DNA of 64,000 nt from an uncultured Roseiflexaceae bacterium (GTDB lineage Bacteria; Chloroflexota; Chloroflexia; Chloroflexales; Roseiflexaceae). Position numbers and translations under genes: made by a program. Positions 51,227 through 59,359 of the stretch are shown piece after piece. The stretch covers positions 9,874 to 73,873 of the forward strand of contig CALKHR010000194.1 of the NCBI GenBank assembly GCA_937988885.1. The letters run 5' to 3'. Position 1 is the stretch's first letter. Every line of letters starts with the position of its first letter. Under the pieces are notes generated by a model. That model saw only the letters and a program-made list of their open reading frames with translations. It was not told the DNA's origin and ran no database searches.

Positions 51227-52339
51227 CTACTGCTGCAGCGGGTGCTTCACTTCGGTGGTGGGATCGCCGTCGATGGCGGCGGCCAGCATCGGCACCAGGT
51301 TATCGAGCAGGAACGGCACGCTCAACACGGTGACGAACGAGGTGGCGCCACCCAACGGATCGTTGTAGCTGTCCAAGAACACCTCGCGACCCTCGGTGTG
51401 CACAGGCAGTTGCAGGTAGACAGGCATCGCCATTGGGCCTTCGTTCGGGACGACATCAAGCCAGATAATCACATCGGTATCGAGCAGATCGACGCGCTCT
51501 GCGCTGAGATTGCCGCCGAACATTGCGCCCGTCGCCTCATCAAGCCCTTCGGGCATCACCATGCCCAACGACTGCAAGAAGCGTCCGCGCAGGTCTTGGC
51601 TGCCATAGACCCAGATTCCCTCATACGGCGTGGCCATCACGGCTGTTGCGCCAACAAACTCGGGGTGCTCGGCGCGCACCTGCTCGAACTTCGCATCAAC
51701 TTCAGCGATCAGCGCCTCGGCCTCGGTTTCCTTCGCAAGCGCCTTCCCCACAGTACGGGTGATATCCTGCCACGACATGCCGTAGTCGATCGCGTCGCTG
51801 GGCTGCACCACGGTCGGCGCGATCTGCGAGAGCAAGTTGTAGGTGTCCTCATCGATGCTGGCGTAGAGGGCCAGGATCAAATCGGGCTTGAGCAGGGCGA
51901 TCTTCTCGAAATTGGTGCTCGAAGAGTCGCCGAGCGATTCGGGAATGGTGCCATTCAGCTTATCCTGCGCCCACGGCCACACCGAACCCGGATAGCCGCC
52001 GAACCACTCGGTGGTGGCGACCGGAACGACGCCGAGCGCCAGTAACGCATCGTGATCGGTGAGGCCCACCGTCACAATACGCTCGGGATATGCGGGAATT
52101 ACCGTCTCGCCATATTTGTGCTCGATAGTGACGGGATACGCCGAGGCAGCTGGCTCAGCGGTCGGCTCGGGGGCGGCGGTTGGTTCGGGAGCCGCAGTAG
52201 GCTCGGGGGCGGCGGTTGGTGCGGATGCGGCTGTTGGCGCGGGTGCAGTTATTGGCGCGGGAGTCGGAGCGGTGGTCGCCGAGCCACCACAGGCGCTCAA
52301 CAGGCTCATCAGTAGGAGAATCGGAATCAGGCGCTTCAC
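51227..52339 (-). CDS. Iron-siderophore-type ABC transporter substrate-binding lipoprotein
   Basis: A 370-residue lipoprotein. Signal peptide with lipobox LSAC gives Cys17. Residues 20-68 are a Pro/Ala/Thr/Glu repeat linker encoded by tandem DNA repeats. The rest is a class III binding protein (FecB/FepB/BtuF type): PERIVTVGLTDHDALLALGVVPVATTEW, KPDLILALYASIDEDTYNLLSQIAPTV, and WQDITRTVGKALAKE. It should carry a ferric siderophore, haem or cobalamin to a permease that is not in the window. GTG start with AAGGAA six bases upstream. A Fur-box-like sequence lies about 220 bases upstream. Confidence 0.9.
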   Translation of the reverse strand: MKRLIPILLLMSLLSACGGSATTAPTPAPITAPAPTAASAPTAAPEPTAAPEPTAAPEPTAEPAASAYPVTIEHKYGETVIPAYPERIVTVGLTDHDALLALGVVPVATTEWFGGYPGSVWPWAQDKLNGTIPESLGDSSSTNFEKIALLKPDLILALYASIDEDTYNLLSQIAPTVVQPSDAIDYGMSWQDITRTVGKALAKETEAEALIAEVDAKFEQVRAEHPEFVGATAVMATPYEGIWVYGSQDLRGRFLQSLGMVMPEGLDEATGAMFGGNLSAERVDLLDTDVIIWLDVVPNEGPMAMPVYLQLPVHTEGREVFLDSYNDPLGGATSFVTVLSVPFLLDNLVPMLAAAIDGDPTTEVKHPLQQ

Positions 52340-52557
52340 GTGGACTTCCTTTCACACAGGTTCATCGTGGTCTATCGAATAGTCCCTAGAAAACGGCGTA
52401 AGAAACCCCCAAGCGTGCGTTGGGGGAAACGGCGAGGCATCGCACAAACATGGTTCTTGTGCGTTTCGAGATTGCACATGTGCTACTATTTCATCGCATT
52501 GAGCGCTTGCTCACATGACGTCACGAGAGAAGCAGACGTGTTGCAGATCATCAATTC

Positions 52558-52576
52558 GATAATGATAAATAGATTT
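52558..52576. promoter_or_regulatory. Partial Fur-box-like sequence
   Basis: GATAATGATAAATAGATTT matches the first two hexamers of the Fur consensus (GATAAT GATAAT) with one mismatch, and the third poorly. It lies in the 386-base gap between the siderophore-type binding protein and DUF1684 genes. The gap otherwise holds only the DUF1684 promoter. Confidence 0.35.
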
Positions 52577-52659
52577 GTTAATATCTACTAACAACAGCGA
52601 TGAATATAGACGAATAACGTTGATTTGTCAAGTTTTTACTATCGTTAATCCGCCAATTA

Positions 52660-52688
52660 TTGACTTTCTTTATAAAGTATATTAAGAT
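52660..52688 (+). promoter_or_regulatory. Promoter of the DUF1684 gene
   Basis: TTGACT, 17 bases, TAAGAT, ending 37 bases before the start codon. Confidence 0.55.
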
Positions 52689-52725
52689 TATATGGCGTAC
52701 GAATCGCAGGTAGAAGGACAGTGAG

Positions 52726-53544
52726 ATGACAATAGTAGAAGCGACCTATGAGCAGGAGATCGCTCAGTGGCGCGAGCAGGCCGAGCAGGAGTTGCGCGCC
52801 GAAAACGGCTGGTTGTCGCTGATTGGCTTATTTTGGCTGAGCGAGGGCAAGAACAGCTTCGGCAGCGACCCCACAAACGATATTGTATTGCCAGAAGGTG
52901 CCCCTGCCCACGCGGGTGTGTTTGTGCTGGCAAACGAGCAGGTGACGCTTGAGGTAGCCCCGCAGGTCGAGTTGACGGTGAATGGTGGCGCACCGTTCGC
53001 AGGCCCACTCAAGACGAGCGCCACTGGCAAGCCGGACCTGATTCAGTTCGGCGACCTGACGCTGTTTGTGCATCGCAGCGGCGCACGGCACGCCATCCGT
53101 GTACGCGACCGCAATAGCGTGTACCGTCTGCAATTCGCCGGGCGGCGCTGGTTCGATGTGCAGGAGTCGTATCGCGTCGAAGCGACGTTCGTGGCGTACG
53201 AGCAGCCCAAGCCGTTGACAGTCGTCAATATCGTGGGCGATACCTACGAGACGCTCAGTCATGGTTATGTCGAGTTCGCCCTGCATGATCGCCGTCTCAC
53301 CCTTGATACGACTGGCGACCCCAACGAAGCGTTGTTCATCCACTTCCACGATCAGACAGCGGGCAAAACGAGCTACCCGGGCGGGCGCTTCCTGAGCGCC
53401 GATGCGCCCAGCGCGGGGCGAGTCATCCTCGATTTCAACAAGGCGGTCAGCCCTCCCTGCGCATTCACGAGCTTCGCCACCTGCCCTACCGTGCAGCCAC
53501 AGAATCGGCTCGATGTAGCGATCGAGGCCGGCGAGCGCTGGTGA
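52726..53544 (+). CDS. DUF1684 family protein
   Basis: A 272-residue cytoplasmic protein with the family blocks WREQAEQELRAENGWLSLIGLFWLSEGKNSFGSD, GRRWFDVQESYRVEATFVAYE, SYPGGRFLSADAP and the C-terminal DFNKAVSPPCAFTSFATCPTVQPQNRLDVAIEAGE. The family has no proven function. AAGGA precedes the ATG. It is a single gene with its own promoter, 142 bases before mutL. Confidence 0.9.
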   Translation: MTIVEATYEQEIAQWREQAEQELRAENGWLSLIGLFWLSEGKNSFGSDPTNDIVLPEGAPAHAGVFVLANEQVTLEVAPQVELTVNGGAPFAGPLKTSATGKPDLIQFGDLTLFVHRSGARHAIRVRDRNSVYRLQFAGRRWFDVQESYRVEATFVAYEQPKPLTVVNIVGDTYETLSHGYVEFALHDRRLTLDTTGDPNEALFIHFHDQTAGKTSYPGGRFLSADAPSAGRVILDFNKAVSPPCAFTSFATCPTVQPQNRLDVAIEAGERW

Positions 53545-53686
53545 GCTGCTAGCGTCCTTGTGCCGAAGTAAAGATCACGCGTTTCGATCAAAGACAGCCT
53601 GCCTGGATGGCGGGCTGTCGGTATTTGAAGATAGAATATGGTATACTAATCTCACCGAACACATGTTCAGAGTTTACGAGGATGTT

Positions 53687-55720
53687 ATGCCGATTCGGGT
53701 ACTTGAAACAACGGTTGCAGCGCAGATCGCAGCTGGCGAGGTCGTTGAGCGCCCTGCCTCGGTGGTCAAAGAGCTTGTGGAGAATGCGCTCGATGCGGGC
53801 GCTCGCAAGATATCGGTGAGCGTGCGAGGCGGCGGCATCGAGGAGTTGGTGATCCAAGACGATGGTTGCGGTATCCCCGCCGATGAGATCGAACTGGCAT
53901 TCCAACGCCACGCAACATCCAAGCTCAGCAGTGCCGATGATCTGTGGGCGATCCAGACGCTTGGGTTTCGCGGCGAGGCGCTGCCATCGATCGCGTCGGT
54001 GGCACAGGTGTCGTGTCTCAGCCGTACCGCCGATTCGCCCACGGGTGTGGAGTTGCGGATCGCTGGCGGCGAGCTTCAGGCACTGAATCCACGTGGTGCT
54101 GCGGTCGGCACGACATTCACGATTCGCAATCTGTTCTATAACATCCCGGTGCGGCGCGAGTTTTTGAAATCGCCCGCAGCCGAGGCGGGTGCGATCAGCG
54201 CCGTGGTGACGCAGTACGCGCTGGCCTACCCAGACATCGCTTTCACGCTGATGCGCGATGGTAAGCGAGTGTTCCAAACCAGCGGGCGCGGCCAGCTCGC
54301 CGATGTGATGCTCGAACTGTACGGCGTCGATGTCGCGCGCCAGATGATCCCGGTCAGCGGGCGGGCTGGCGAAGATATTGGCCTGGTGGAGGTGCAAGGG
54401 CTGATCTCGGCGCCGTCGCTCTCGCGCAGTGCCCGCGATGGCATGCACATCACTGTGAATGGACGTGCGATCCAACCGCGCGGCCTGCTCAGCACCACGA
54501 TCGAGGAGGCGTACCACACGCGGCTGATGAAGGGGCGCTTCCCGATGGTTGCGCTGCAGTTGCGGGTGCATCCGGCGGCGGTCGATGTGAACGTCCACCC
54601 GACCAAGAGCGAGGTGAAGTTCCGCCAGCCGCAGTTGGTGAGCCGCACGCTGGGCCAGGCGATCCACGACGCGCTACAGAGCAGCAGCATCGTGCAACGC
54701 TGGGCCGACGAAGCCGCTCAACGGGCCAAGCAGTCTGCCGAGCCGCCACCTAGCCCACCCGAACGCCCCCGCGCCGATACGATCGATCGGTCGTTGGCGC
54801 GCCCGCCAGTGCTGCCCCGCGACGATCAGCGCAGCCGCCCAGTCGAGCGGTATGCAGATCGGCCTGCGGCGCCGCCACCGCCACCACCGCCCCCTCCGCC
54901 CGTACCGAGCCAGGCACGCCTGCCCGAGCTGTCGAGCGAGCGTCCCGCTCCATCCGTGCCGAGCCAGGCCCGCCTATCCGATCCGCCGAGCGAGCGTCCC
55001 GCTCCTGCGCCGCAACCTGTCGCGGCTAAGCCGCCCGTCGCACCGAGCCAACCTGTGCCGCAGATACACGAGACCGCCGGTGCGTATCCGGCGAAGGAGC
55101 CACAGGCTGCTCCAACAAGTACGCCCGTAAGCGATAAGTTGCCACCGCTGCGCGCATTGGCGCAATTGGCCCAGACGTATCTGCTCACCGAGGGGCCAGA
55201 GGGCGCGCTGTATCTGATCGACCAGCACGCCGCCCACGAGCGCATCACCTACGAGCGGCTACTGAGCCAGCACGCCAGCGGCACGGTGCAATCGCAGGCG
55301 CTGCTGATCCCGCAGGATGTCGCGCTGCCGCCCGAGGCGCAACACGTGCTGCTCGACGCCGCCGATGCTCTGGCGACGTGGGGCTTCGCGTTGGAGGAGA
55401 TCGAGCGTGGCGTGCGAGTGTTGAGCGTGCCGGTTGGCGTGGATGTGGGCGAACTGCCGACGATGTTGGCGGATTTGGCCAGCCATCTTAACGGTCGCGG
55501 GGCCAATACGCTGTTGGATCAGCGCGATCTGCTCTTGGCCACCATGGCGTGTCACACATCGGTGCGCGCGGGGCAGACGCTCAGTTTGCGCGAGCAGCAG
55601 GCGCTGATCGAGCAGTTGAGCGCCTGTGAGGGGCCGCGCACCTGCCCACACGGTCGGCCCACGCTGATTGTGATCTCGAAACATCAACTCGAACGCCAAT
55701 TCGGGCGTCTAGGAGCATAG
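53687..55720 (+). CDS. mutL: DNA mismatch repair protein MutL
   Basis: A 677-residue MutL. The N-terminal GHKL ATPase has KELVENALDAGARKI, QDDGCGIP and GFRGEALPSIASV. A proline-rich linker (about residues 355-485) includes a proline run and two copies of a VPSQARLxxxxSERPAP unit. The C-terminal dimerisation domain has IDQHAAHERITYE, the DQHAxxE metal motif of MutL endonucleases, and TCPHGRPT, so it should nick DNA by itself as in bacteria without MutH. The ATG at 53687 aligns with the family start and has GAGG upstream; longer in-frame starts are rejected. Confidence 0.96.
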   Translation: MPIRVLETTVAAQIAAGEVVERPASVVKELVENALDAGARKISVSVRGGGIEELVIQDDGCGIPADEIELAFQRHATSKLSSADDLWAIQTLGFRGEALPSIASVAQVSCLSRTADSPTGVELRIAGGELQALNPRGAAVGTTFTIRNLFYNIPVRREFLKSPAAEAGAISAVVTQYALAYPDIAFTLMRDGKRVFQTSGRGQLADVMLELYGVDVARQMIPVSGRAGEDIGLVEVQGLISAPSLSRSARDGMHITVNGRAIQPRGLLSTTIEEAYHTRLMKGRFPMVALQLRVHPAAVDVNVHPTKSEVKFRQPQLVSRTLGQAIHDALQSSSIVQRWADEAAQRAKQSAEPPPSPPERPRADTIDRSLARPPVLPRDDQRSRPVERYADRPAAPPPPPPPPPPVPSQARLPELSSERPAPSVPSQARLSDPPSERPAPAPQPVAAKPPVAPSQPVPQIHETAGAYPAKEPQAAPTSTPVSDKLPPLRALAQLAQTYLLTEGPEGALYLIDQHAAHERITYERLLSQHASGTVQSQALLIPQDVALPPEAQHVLLDAADALATWGFALEEIERGVRVLSVPVGVDVGELPTMLADLASHLNGRGANTLLDQRDLLLATMACHTSVRAGQTLSLREQQALIEQLSACEGPRTCPHGRPTLIVISKHQLERQFGRLGA

Positions 55721-55766
55721 CACCTTCGTAGTAGCAAGCATCTCTGTAAACGACAAGGATTGAGTC

Positions 55767-55979
55767 ATGGATGACCCGATCGATGAGTGGACTGAGCAAC
55801 TAGATGAGGCTGCGCAAAAACTCGCCGATGCATACGAGGTTTTGAGTGGGCTGTCTGCGGAGTTGAGGCAGGCGGGCCGTAAGAAGGATATGCAGGCCAT
55901 TAACGAGGTGATCGAGCGTTTGGCGCGTTATGGTCGTTTATTTGAGGATATAAAGGCGAGTTGGACTGAGGTTGAGTGA
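55767..55979 (+). CDS. Small acidic helical protein
   Basis: A 70-residue protein, all helical by composition, with heptad-like spacing (WTEQLDEAAQKLADAYEVLSGL and INEVIERLARYGRLFEDIKASW), so a coiled coil is likely. AAGGA seven bases before the ATG supports translation. It lies 46 bases after mutL and may share its transcript. No family recognised. Confidence 0.65.
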   Translation: MDDPIDEWTEQLDEAAQKLADAYEVLSGLSAELRQAGRKKDMQAINEVIERLARYGRLFEDIKASWTEVE

Positions 55980-56026
55980 TACGGGAACAATTGAACCTAC
56001 GGTAGCAGGCTCCTTTACCTTGTTGT

Positions 56027-56062
56027 GATGCCGATGCGCTGCACTCGCAGTTCATCGGCATC
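56027..56062 (+). terminator. Hairpin related to the one at 48138
   Basis: Arms GATGCCGATG/CATCGGCATC and CTGC/GCAG (56027-56042 with 56047-56062) pair around a four-base loop with one two-base mismatch. It shares the block CGATGCGCTGC with the hairpin at 48138. It separates the small acidic protein gene from the convergent iclR gene. Confidence 0.5.
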
Positions 56063-56085
56063 ATTGTCCTTCAAATAGTGTGGTG

Positions 56086-56859
56086 TTACTCAGATTTTGG
56101 CACATACCCGAGGTGACTTGAGATCGCGCTTGCGGTTTGCATCACAGCGGCAGCGGCTTTGGTGACCATACGGTCGCTCATGCGGCTAGCGGGAGCCGAT
56201 AAGCTGATCGAAGCGATCGCATAGCCTTGATGATTGAAGATCGGTGCGGCGACACAACGCGCTCCTTCTTCGTTTTCTTCATCGTCGAGAGCGTAGCCTC
56301 GCTCACGCGCCTGTAAGATCGCTTGGCGCAATTGGCTGAACGTTACAACGGTGCGTTCGGTGCGCGGCACCATCTCTGTAGTGAGGTGTGCCTTCCACTG
56401 TTCTTCGGGGCGAAACGCCAGGATGACCTTGCCGAGCGCAGTGGAGTAGACCGGATCGCGCCCACCGAGTTGCGCTTGCATACGCAGCGATCGGCGGCTC
56501 TCGGTGATCTCGATATACACGATCTCGGAGCCGTCGATAACGCCAAGATTCACCGTTTCATTGAACTGATCGCGCAGGTTGCGCATCAGTGGAAGCGCCA
56601 ACTCGCGTACGCGCAACGGCTCCTGCAACGATTGGCCAAGCTCCCAGATGCGTAGACCAATGCGGTACAGATCGGTATTTTGGTCGTGAGTGACGAAGCC
56701 GCAAGCACAGAGAGTCTGCAAATAGCGAAATACCGTTGTTTTCGGTAGATCAACACGGTAGCATATCTCGCTCAAGGCCAATTCACGGCGCTCCTCGCCA
56801 AGTACACGCAGTACCTGAAGCGCTTTGTATACAGGCTGAACAATATAGCTATTCGTCAT
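56086..56859 (-). CDS. IclR-family transcription regulator
   Basis: A 257-residue regulator. The N-terminal winged helix-turn-helix (PVYKALQVLRVLGEERRELALSEICYRVDLPKTTVFRYLQTLCACGFV) is followed by the GAF-like IclR effector domain (ETVNLGVIDGSEIVYIEITES, PVYSTALGKVILAF, ERGYALDDEENEEGARCVAAPIF, ISLSAPASRM). It is divergent from the ABC uptake and catabolic operon and most likely controls it and itself. The ATG at 56859 has AAGGA upstream; a longer in-frame start is less likely. Effector unknown. Confidence 0.93.
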   Translation of the reverse strand: MTNSYIVQPVYKALQVLRVLGEERRELALSEICYRVDLPKTTVFRYLQTLCACGFVTHDQNTDLYRIGLRIWELGQSLQEPLRVRELALPLMRNLRDQFNETVNLGVIDGSEIVYIEITESRRSLRMQAQLGGRDPVYSTALGKVILAFRPEEQWKAHLTTEMVPRTERTVVTFSQLRQAILQARERGYALDDEENEEGARCVAAPIFNHQGYAIASISLSAPASRMSDRMVTKAAAAVMQTASAISSHLGYVPKSE

Positions 56860-56896
56860 ACCCTGTCCTTGTTGAAGATGCCAATAATACGTATTT

Positions 56897-56913
56897 GTTT
56901 CATTCAATGAAAC
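56897..56913. promoter_or_regulatory. Seventeen-base palindrome, probable IclR-family operator
   Basis: GTTTCATT C AATGAAAC is a perfect 17-base palindrome, the size and odd-centre form of known IclR-family operators. It lies between the iclR promoter and its start codon, where binding would block transcription. Confidence 0.6.
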
Positions 56914-56917
56914 AGGA

Positions 56918-56929
56918 AGTTCTTGAACT
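56918..56929. promoter_or_regulatory. Second palindrome in the iclR leader
   Basis: AGTTC TT GAACT lies four bases from the 17-base palindrome, also downstream of the iclR promoter. It may be a second operator half. Confidence 0.4.
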
Positions 56930-56942
56930 GGAATGTCGAATT

Positions 56943-56970
56943 ATTGTATACTCTCTGTACCGACTGTCAA
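56943..56970 (-). promoter_or_regulatory. Promoter of iclR
   Basis: On the minus strand: TTGACA (56965-56970), 16 bases, TACAAT (56943-56948). Transcription should begin near 56936, upstream of both palindromes. Confidence 0.7.
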
Positions 56971-57270
56971 GCTTTCAGTTCTTCGGTTCTCTGGCCTTAC
57001 GGAGAATCGTGTTACGAACCAGGAATCGCTCCGTGTAAGGAACAGAAGCGATTGTCTATTCGCAGGATTTTCGACACCCTAGCTCTGGGCTTCGGCAGCC
57101 CACTACCACTTCAACGTTGATCGAACGGGCCACGTTCTGCCTTATTCCTCATTATCACCGTTAACAAACACGTTATTTTGTCGATACTAGCGCTTATTTC
57201 GATATTTACTGTGTAGATATTTTCCGTTTATATTATAAAATACACGAATAGTAATTCTTTTCATATTCGC

Positions 57271-57298
57271 TTGACAGTAGGACCAAATGAGGTATACT
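57271..57298 (+). promoter_or_regulatory. Promoter of the ABC uptake operon
   Basis: TTGACA, 16 bases, TATACT, giving a leader of about 185 bases. The spacing and -35 are the same as in the divergent iclR promoter. The 583-base gap from 56908 otherwise holds the palindromes listed separately. Confidence 0.75.
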
Positions 57299-57388
57299 GG
57301 TCCCATCCATGAACCAGATAAGTTCGTGTATTCCATACCTTGTCGTATGGCCTCAATCGTAACGTACCTTGTAGAAAGGAGGGTTGGC

Positions 57389-57405
57389 GATTCTCTTAGA
57401 GAATC
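57389..57405 (+). promoter_or_regulatory. Palindrome in the leader of the ABC operon
   Basis: GATTCTC TTA GAGAATC is a perfect 17-base palindrome, downstream of the promoter and 85 bases before the first start codon. It differs in sequence from the iclR-side palindrome, so it may be an RNA hairpin or the site of another regulator. Confidence 0.45.
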
Positions 57406-57490
57406 TTGATTCCATTCACTGTATCTCTCACACCGTTTCCTGTATCGCAACACCGCATACTTACTCTCAGTCTGTGGAGGGTTCAAACCA

Positions 57491-59278
57491 ATGAACGATG
57501 TTCGATCAACTTGGCGTCGTACGCCGATTGTTCTGCTCCTTCTCTCCTTGATTGTTCCGATTCTCGTCGCTTGTGGTGGTACAAGTGAGCCTGCTGCTCC
57601 GGCTGCTCCGGCGGCTACCGCTGCTCCGGCTGCTCCCGAAGCTACTGCTGCACCCGCTGCTCCCGAAGCTACTGCTGCTCCCGAAGCTCCTGAGGCCACC
57701 GCTGCTCCTGAGGCTCCCGCTGCTCCGGCTACAGGTTTTGAGGAGGGCACTCCCGGCGGTACGATGACCGGTGCTTGGATTGGCCCGTGCTGCGTGGGCG
57801 TTGACAACAACAACCCGATGATCGCGGGTGGTGACTACCACTGGCTGAACAAGATCTACAGCCACTTGGTCACCTACAACGTCGAGTACACCGAGATCAT
57901 CGGCGACTTGGCCGAGAGCTGGGAAGTCTCGAGCGACAACTTGACCTGGACCTTCAAGCTGCGCGACGGCGTGCAGTGGCACGATGGTTCGTTGTTGACC
58001 TCCGAGGATGTTGCCTTCTCGATCGAACTGTGTGTGAACCCGCTCGCGGGCGGCTGCACCAAGGCCGGTCAGTTGATGGACATCGTCGGTGCGAAGGAAT
58101 ACGTCGATGGCTCCGCCTCTTCGATCTCGGGCCTCGACTACAGCGATCCTTCGGTGATCAAGATCACCACGCTGGCCCCGAACGCTCCGTTGCTGGACAC
58201 CCTGACGGAGACCTGGATCCTGCACAAGGCCTCGTTGGGCCAGGTGCCAGTTGACCAGATCAACGGCAACGAGTACTGGGGCAAGGTCGCAATCGGTACT
58301 GGCCCCTTCAAGCTGCAGAGCTATGTGCCCGGCCAGTACATGGAATTGGTCCGCTTCGACAACTACTTCCGCGGCGCACCGCTGCTGGAGAAGCTGATCC
58401 GCCGCCACTTCCAGGATCCCGCCACCGCTCTGCTGGCCTTCGACCGTGGTGAGATCGACTTCGCCTATGTGACGGCTGATGAGGTCGAGCGCGAGATGGC
58501 GAACGAGAATGCGATTGTGTTGCCTGGCCCGTCGCAGGTGGACAACGCGATCACCATGAACCCGGAGAAGAACCCGGCCTTCGGCAACACGCTATTCCGC
58601 CAGGCGATCATGTACGCCATCAACCGCGAGGCGATCATCGAGAACCTGTACAAGGGTGCTGCCAAGCCAGTGAACTGTCTGTTCGGTAACGAGCGCTACA
58701 TCCCCGCTGATGAAATCAAGTACACCTACGACCCCGAGAAGGCTAAGGCGTTGCTGGCCGAGGCTGGCATCGATCCGGCTTCGCTGGGCACCATCACGAT
58801 GGATACCTACTACAACGACCAGCTCAGCTTGGACGTGATGACTGCCTTCCAGCAGGACTTGGCGGCCATCGGTATCGACATCGCGATCCAGCAGATGGAC
58901 GGCCCATCGTGGACTAAGCGCTACTACGACGACTTGGACTCGGAGATGTCGTTTATCGGTGGTGCTAACGGTGCCGACCCGCACCGCGCGTACCAGTACT
59001 ACCACTCGTCGGTGGAGCGCTCGAACGTGTACAAGTTCAACGATCCTGAGCTCGACAAGCTGCTTGAGCAAGGTGCTAGCGAGATGGATATCGCCAAGCG
59101 CGACCAGATCTACCAGCAGGCTTGCAAGATCATGTCGGAGAAACTGCCCTGGCTGTTCATGTGGGAGACCGTGCGCTACGGTATCGTCTCGAAGCGCATT
59201 GGCAACTTCGTGTTCACCCCAGCTGCTGGTGGCGGTTCGTACTACGATGCAGCTGAGAAGTGGTTCATCCGCAACTAA
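57491..59278 (+). CDS. ABC transporter family 5 substrate-binding lipoprotein (peptide/opine/nickel type)
   Basis: A 595-residue extracytoplasmic solute-binding protein. Signal peptide with lipobox LVAC gives Cys28, then a 45-residue Ala/Pro/Glu/Thr repeat linker. The class C (DppA/OppA-type) domain has DLAESWEVSSDNLTWTFKLRDGVQWHDGSLLTSEDVAFSIE, IGTGPFKLQSYVPGQYMELVRFDNYF and FRQAIMYAINREAIIENLY. It captures the substrate for the two permeases that follow. A very stable hairpin after its stop probably lets it be made in excess over the permeases. GGAGGG precedes the ATG. Confidence 0.94.
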   Translation: MNDVRSTWRRTPIVLLLLSLIVPILVACGGTSEPAAPAAPAATAAPAAPEATAAPAAPEATAAPEAPEATAAPEAPAAPATGFEEGTPGGTMTGAWIGPCCVGVDNNNPMIAGGDYHWLNKIYSHLVTYNVEYTEIIGDLAESWEVSSDNLTWTFKLRDGVQWHDGSLLTSEDVAFSIELCVNPLAGGCTKAGQLMDIVGAKEYVDGSASSISGLDYSDPSVIKITTLAPNAPLLDTLTETWILHKASLGQVPVDQINGNEYWGKVAIGTGPFKLQSYVPGQYMELVRFDNYFRGAPLLEKLIRRHFQDPATALLAFDRGEIDFAYVTADEVEREMANENAIVLPGPSQVDNAITMNPEKNPAFGNTLFRQAIMYAINREAIIENLYKGAAKPVNCLFGNERYIPADEIKYTYDPEKAKALLAEAGIDPASLGTITMDTYYNDQLSLDVMTAFQQDLAAIGIDIAIQQMDGPSWTKRYYDDLDSEMSFIGGANGADPHRAYQYYHSSVERSNVYKFNDPELDKLLEQGASEMDIAKRDQIYQQACKIMSEKLPWLFMWETVRYGIVSKRIGNFVFTPAAGGGSYYDAAEKWFIRN

Positions 59279-59294
59279 TTCGTAGGTGACGAGT

Positions 59295-59332
59295 CGTGGT
59301 TACAGATCGGGGAGACTTGATCTGTAACCACG
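59295..59332 (+). terminator. Fourteen-base-pair hairpin between binding protein and permease genes
   Basis: Perfect arms (59295-59308 and 59319-59332) with a ten-base loop lie 16 bases after the binding-protein stop and 27 bases before the permease start. It should act as a partial terminator and as a 3' protector of the binding-protein mRNA. Confidence 0.65.
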
Positions 59333-59359
59333 CTCCCTCACTTGTAAATCGGAAATCCT

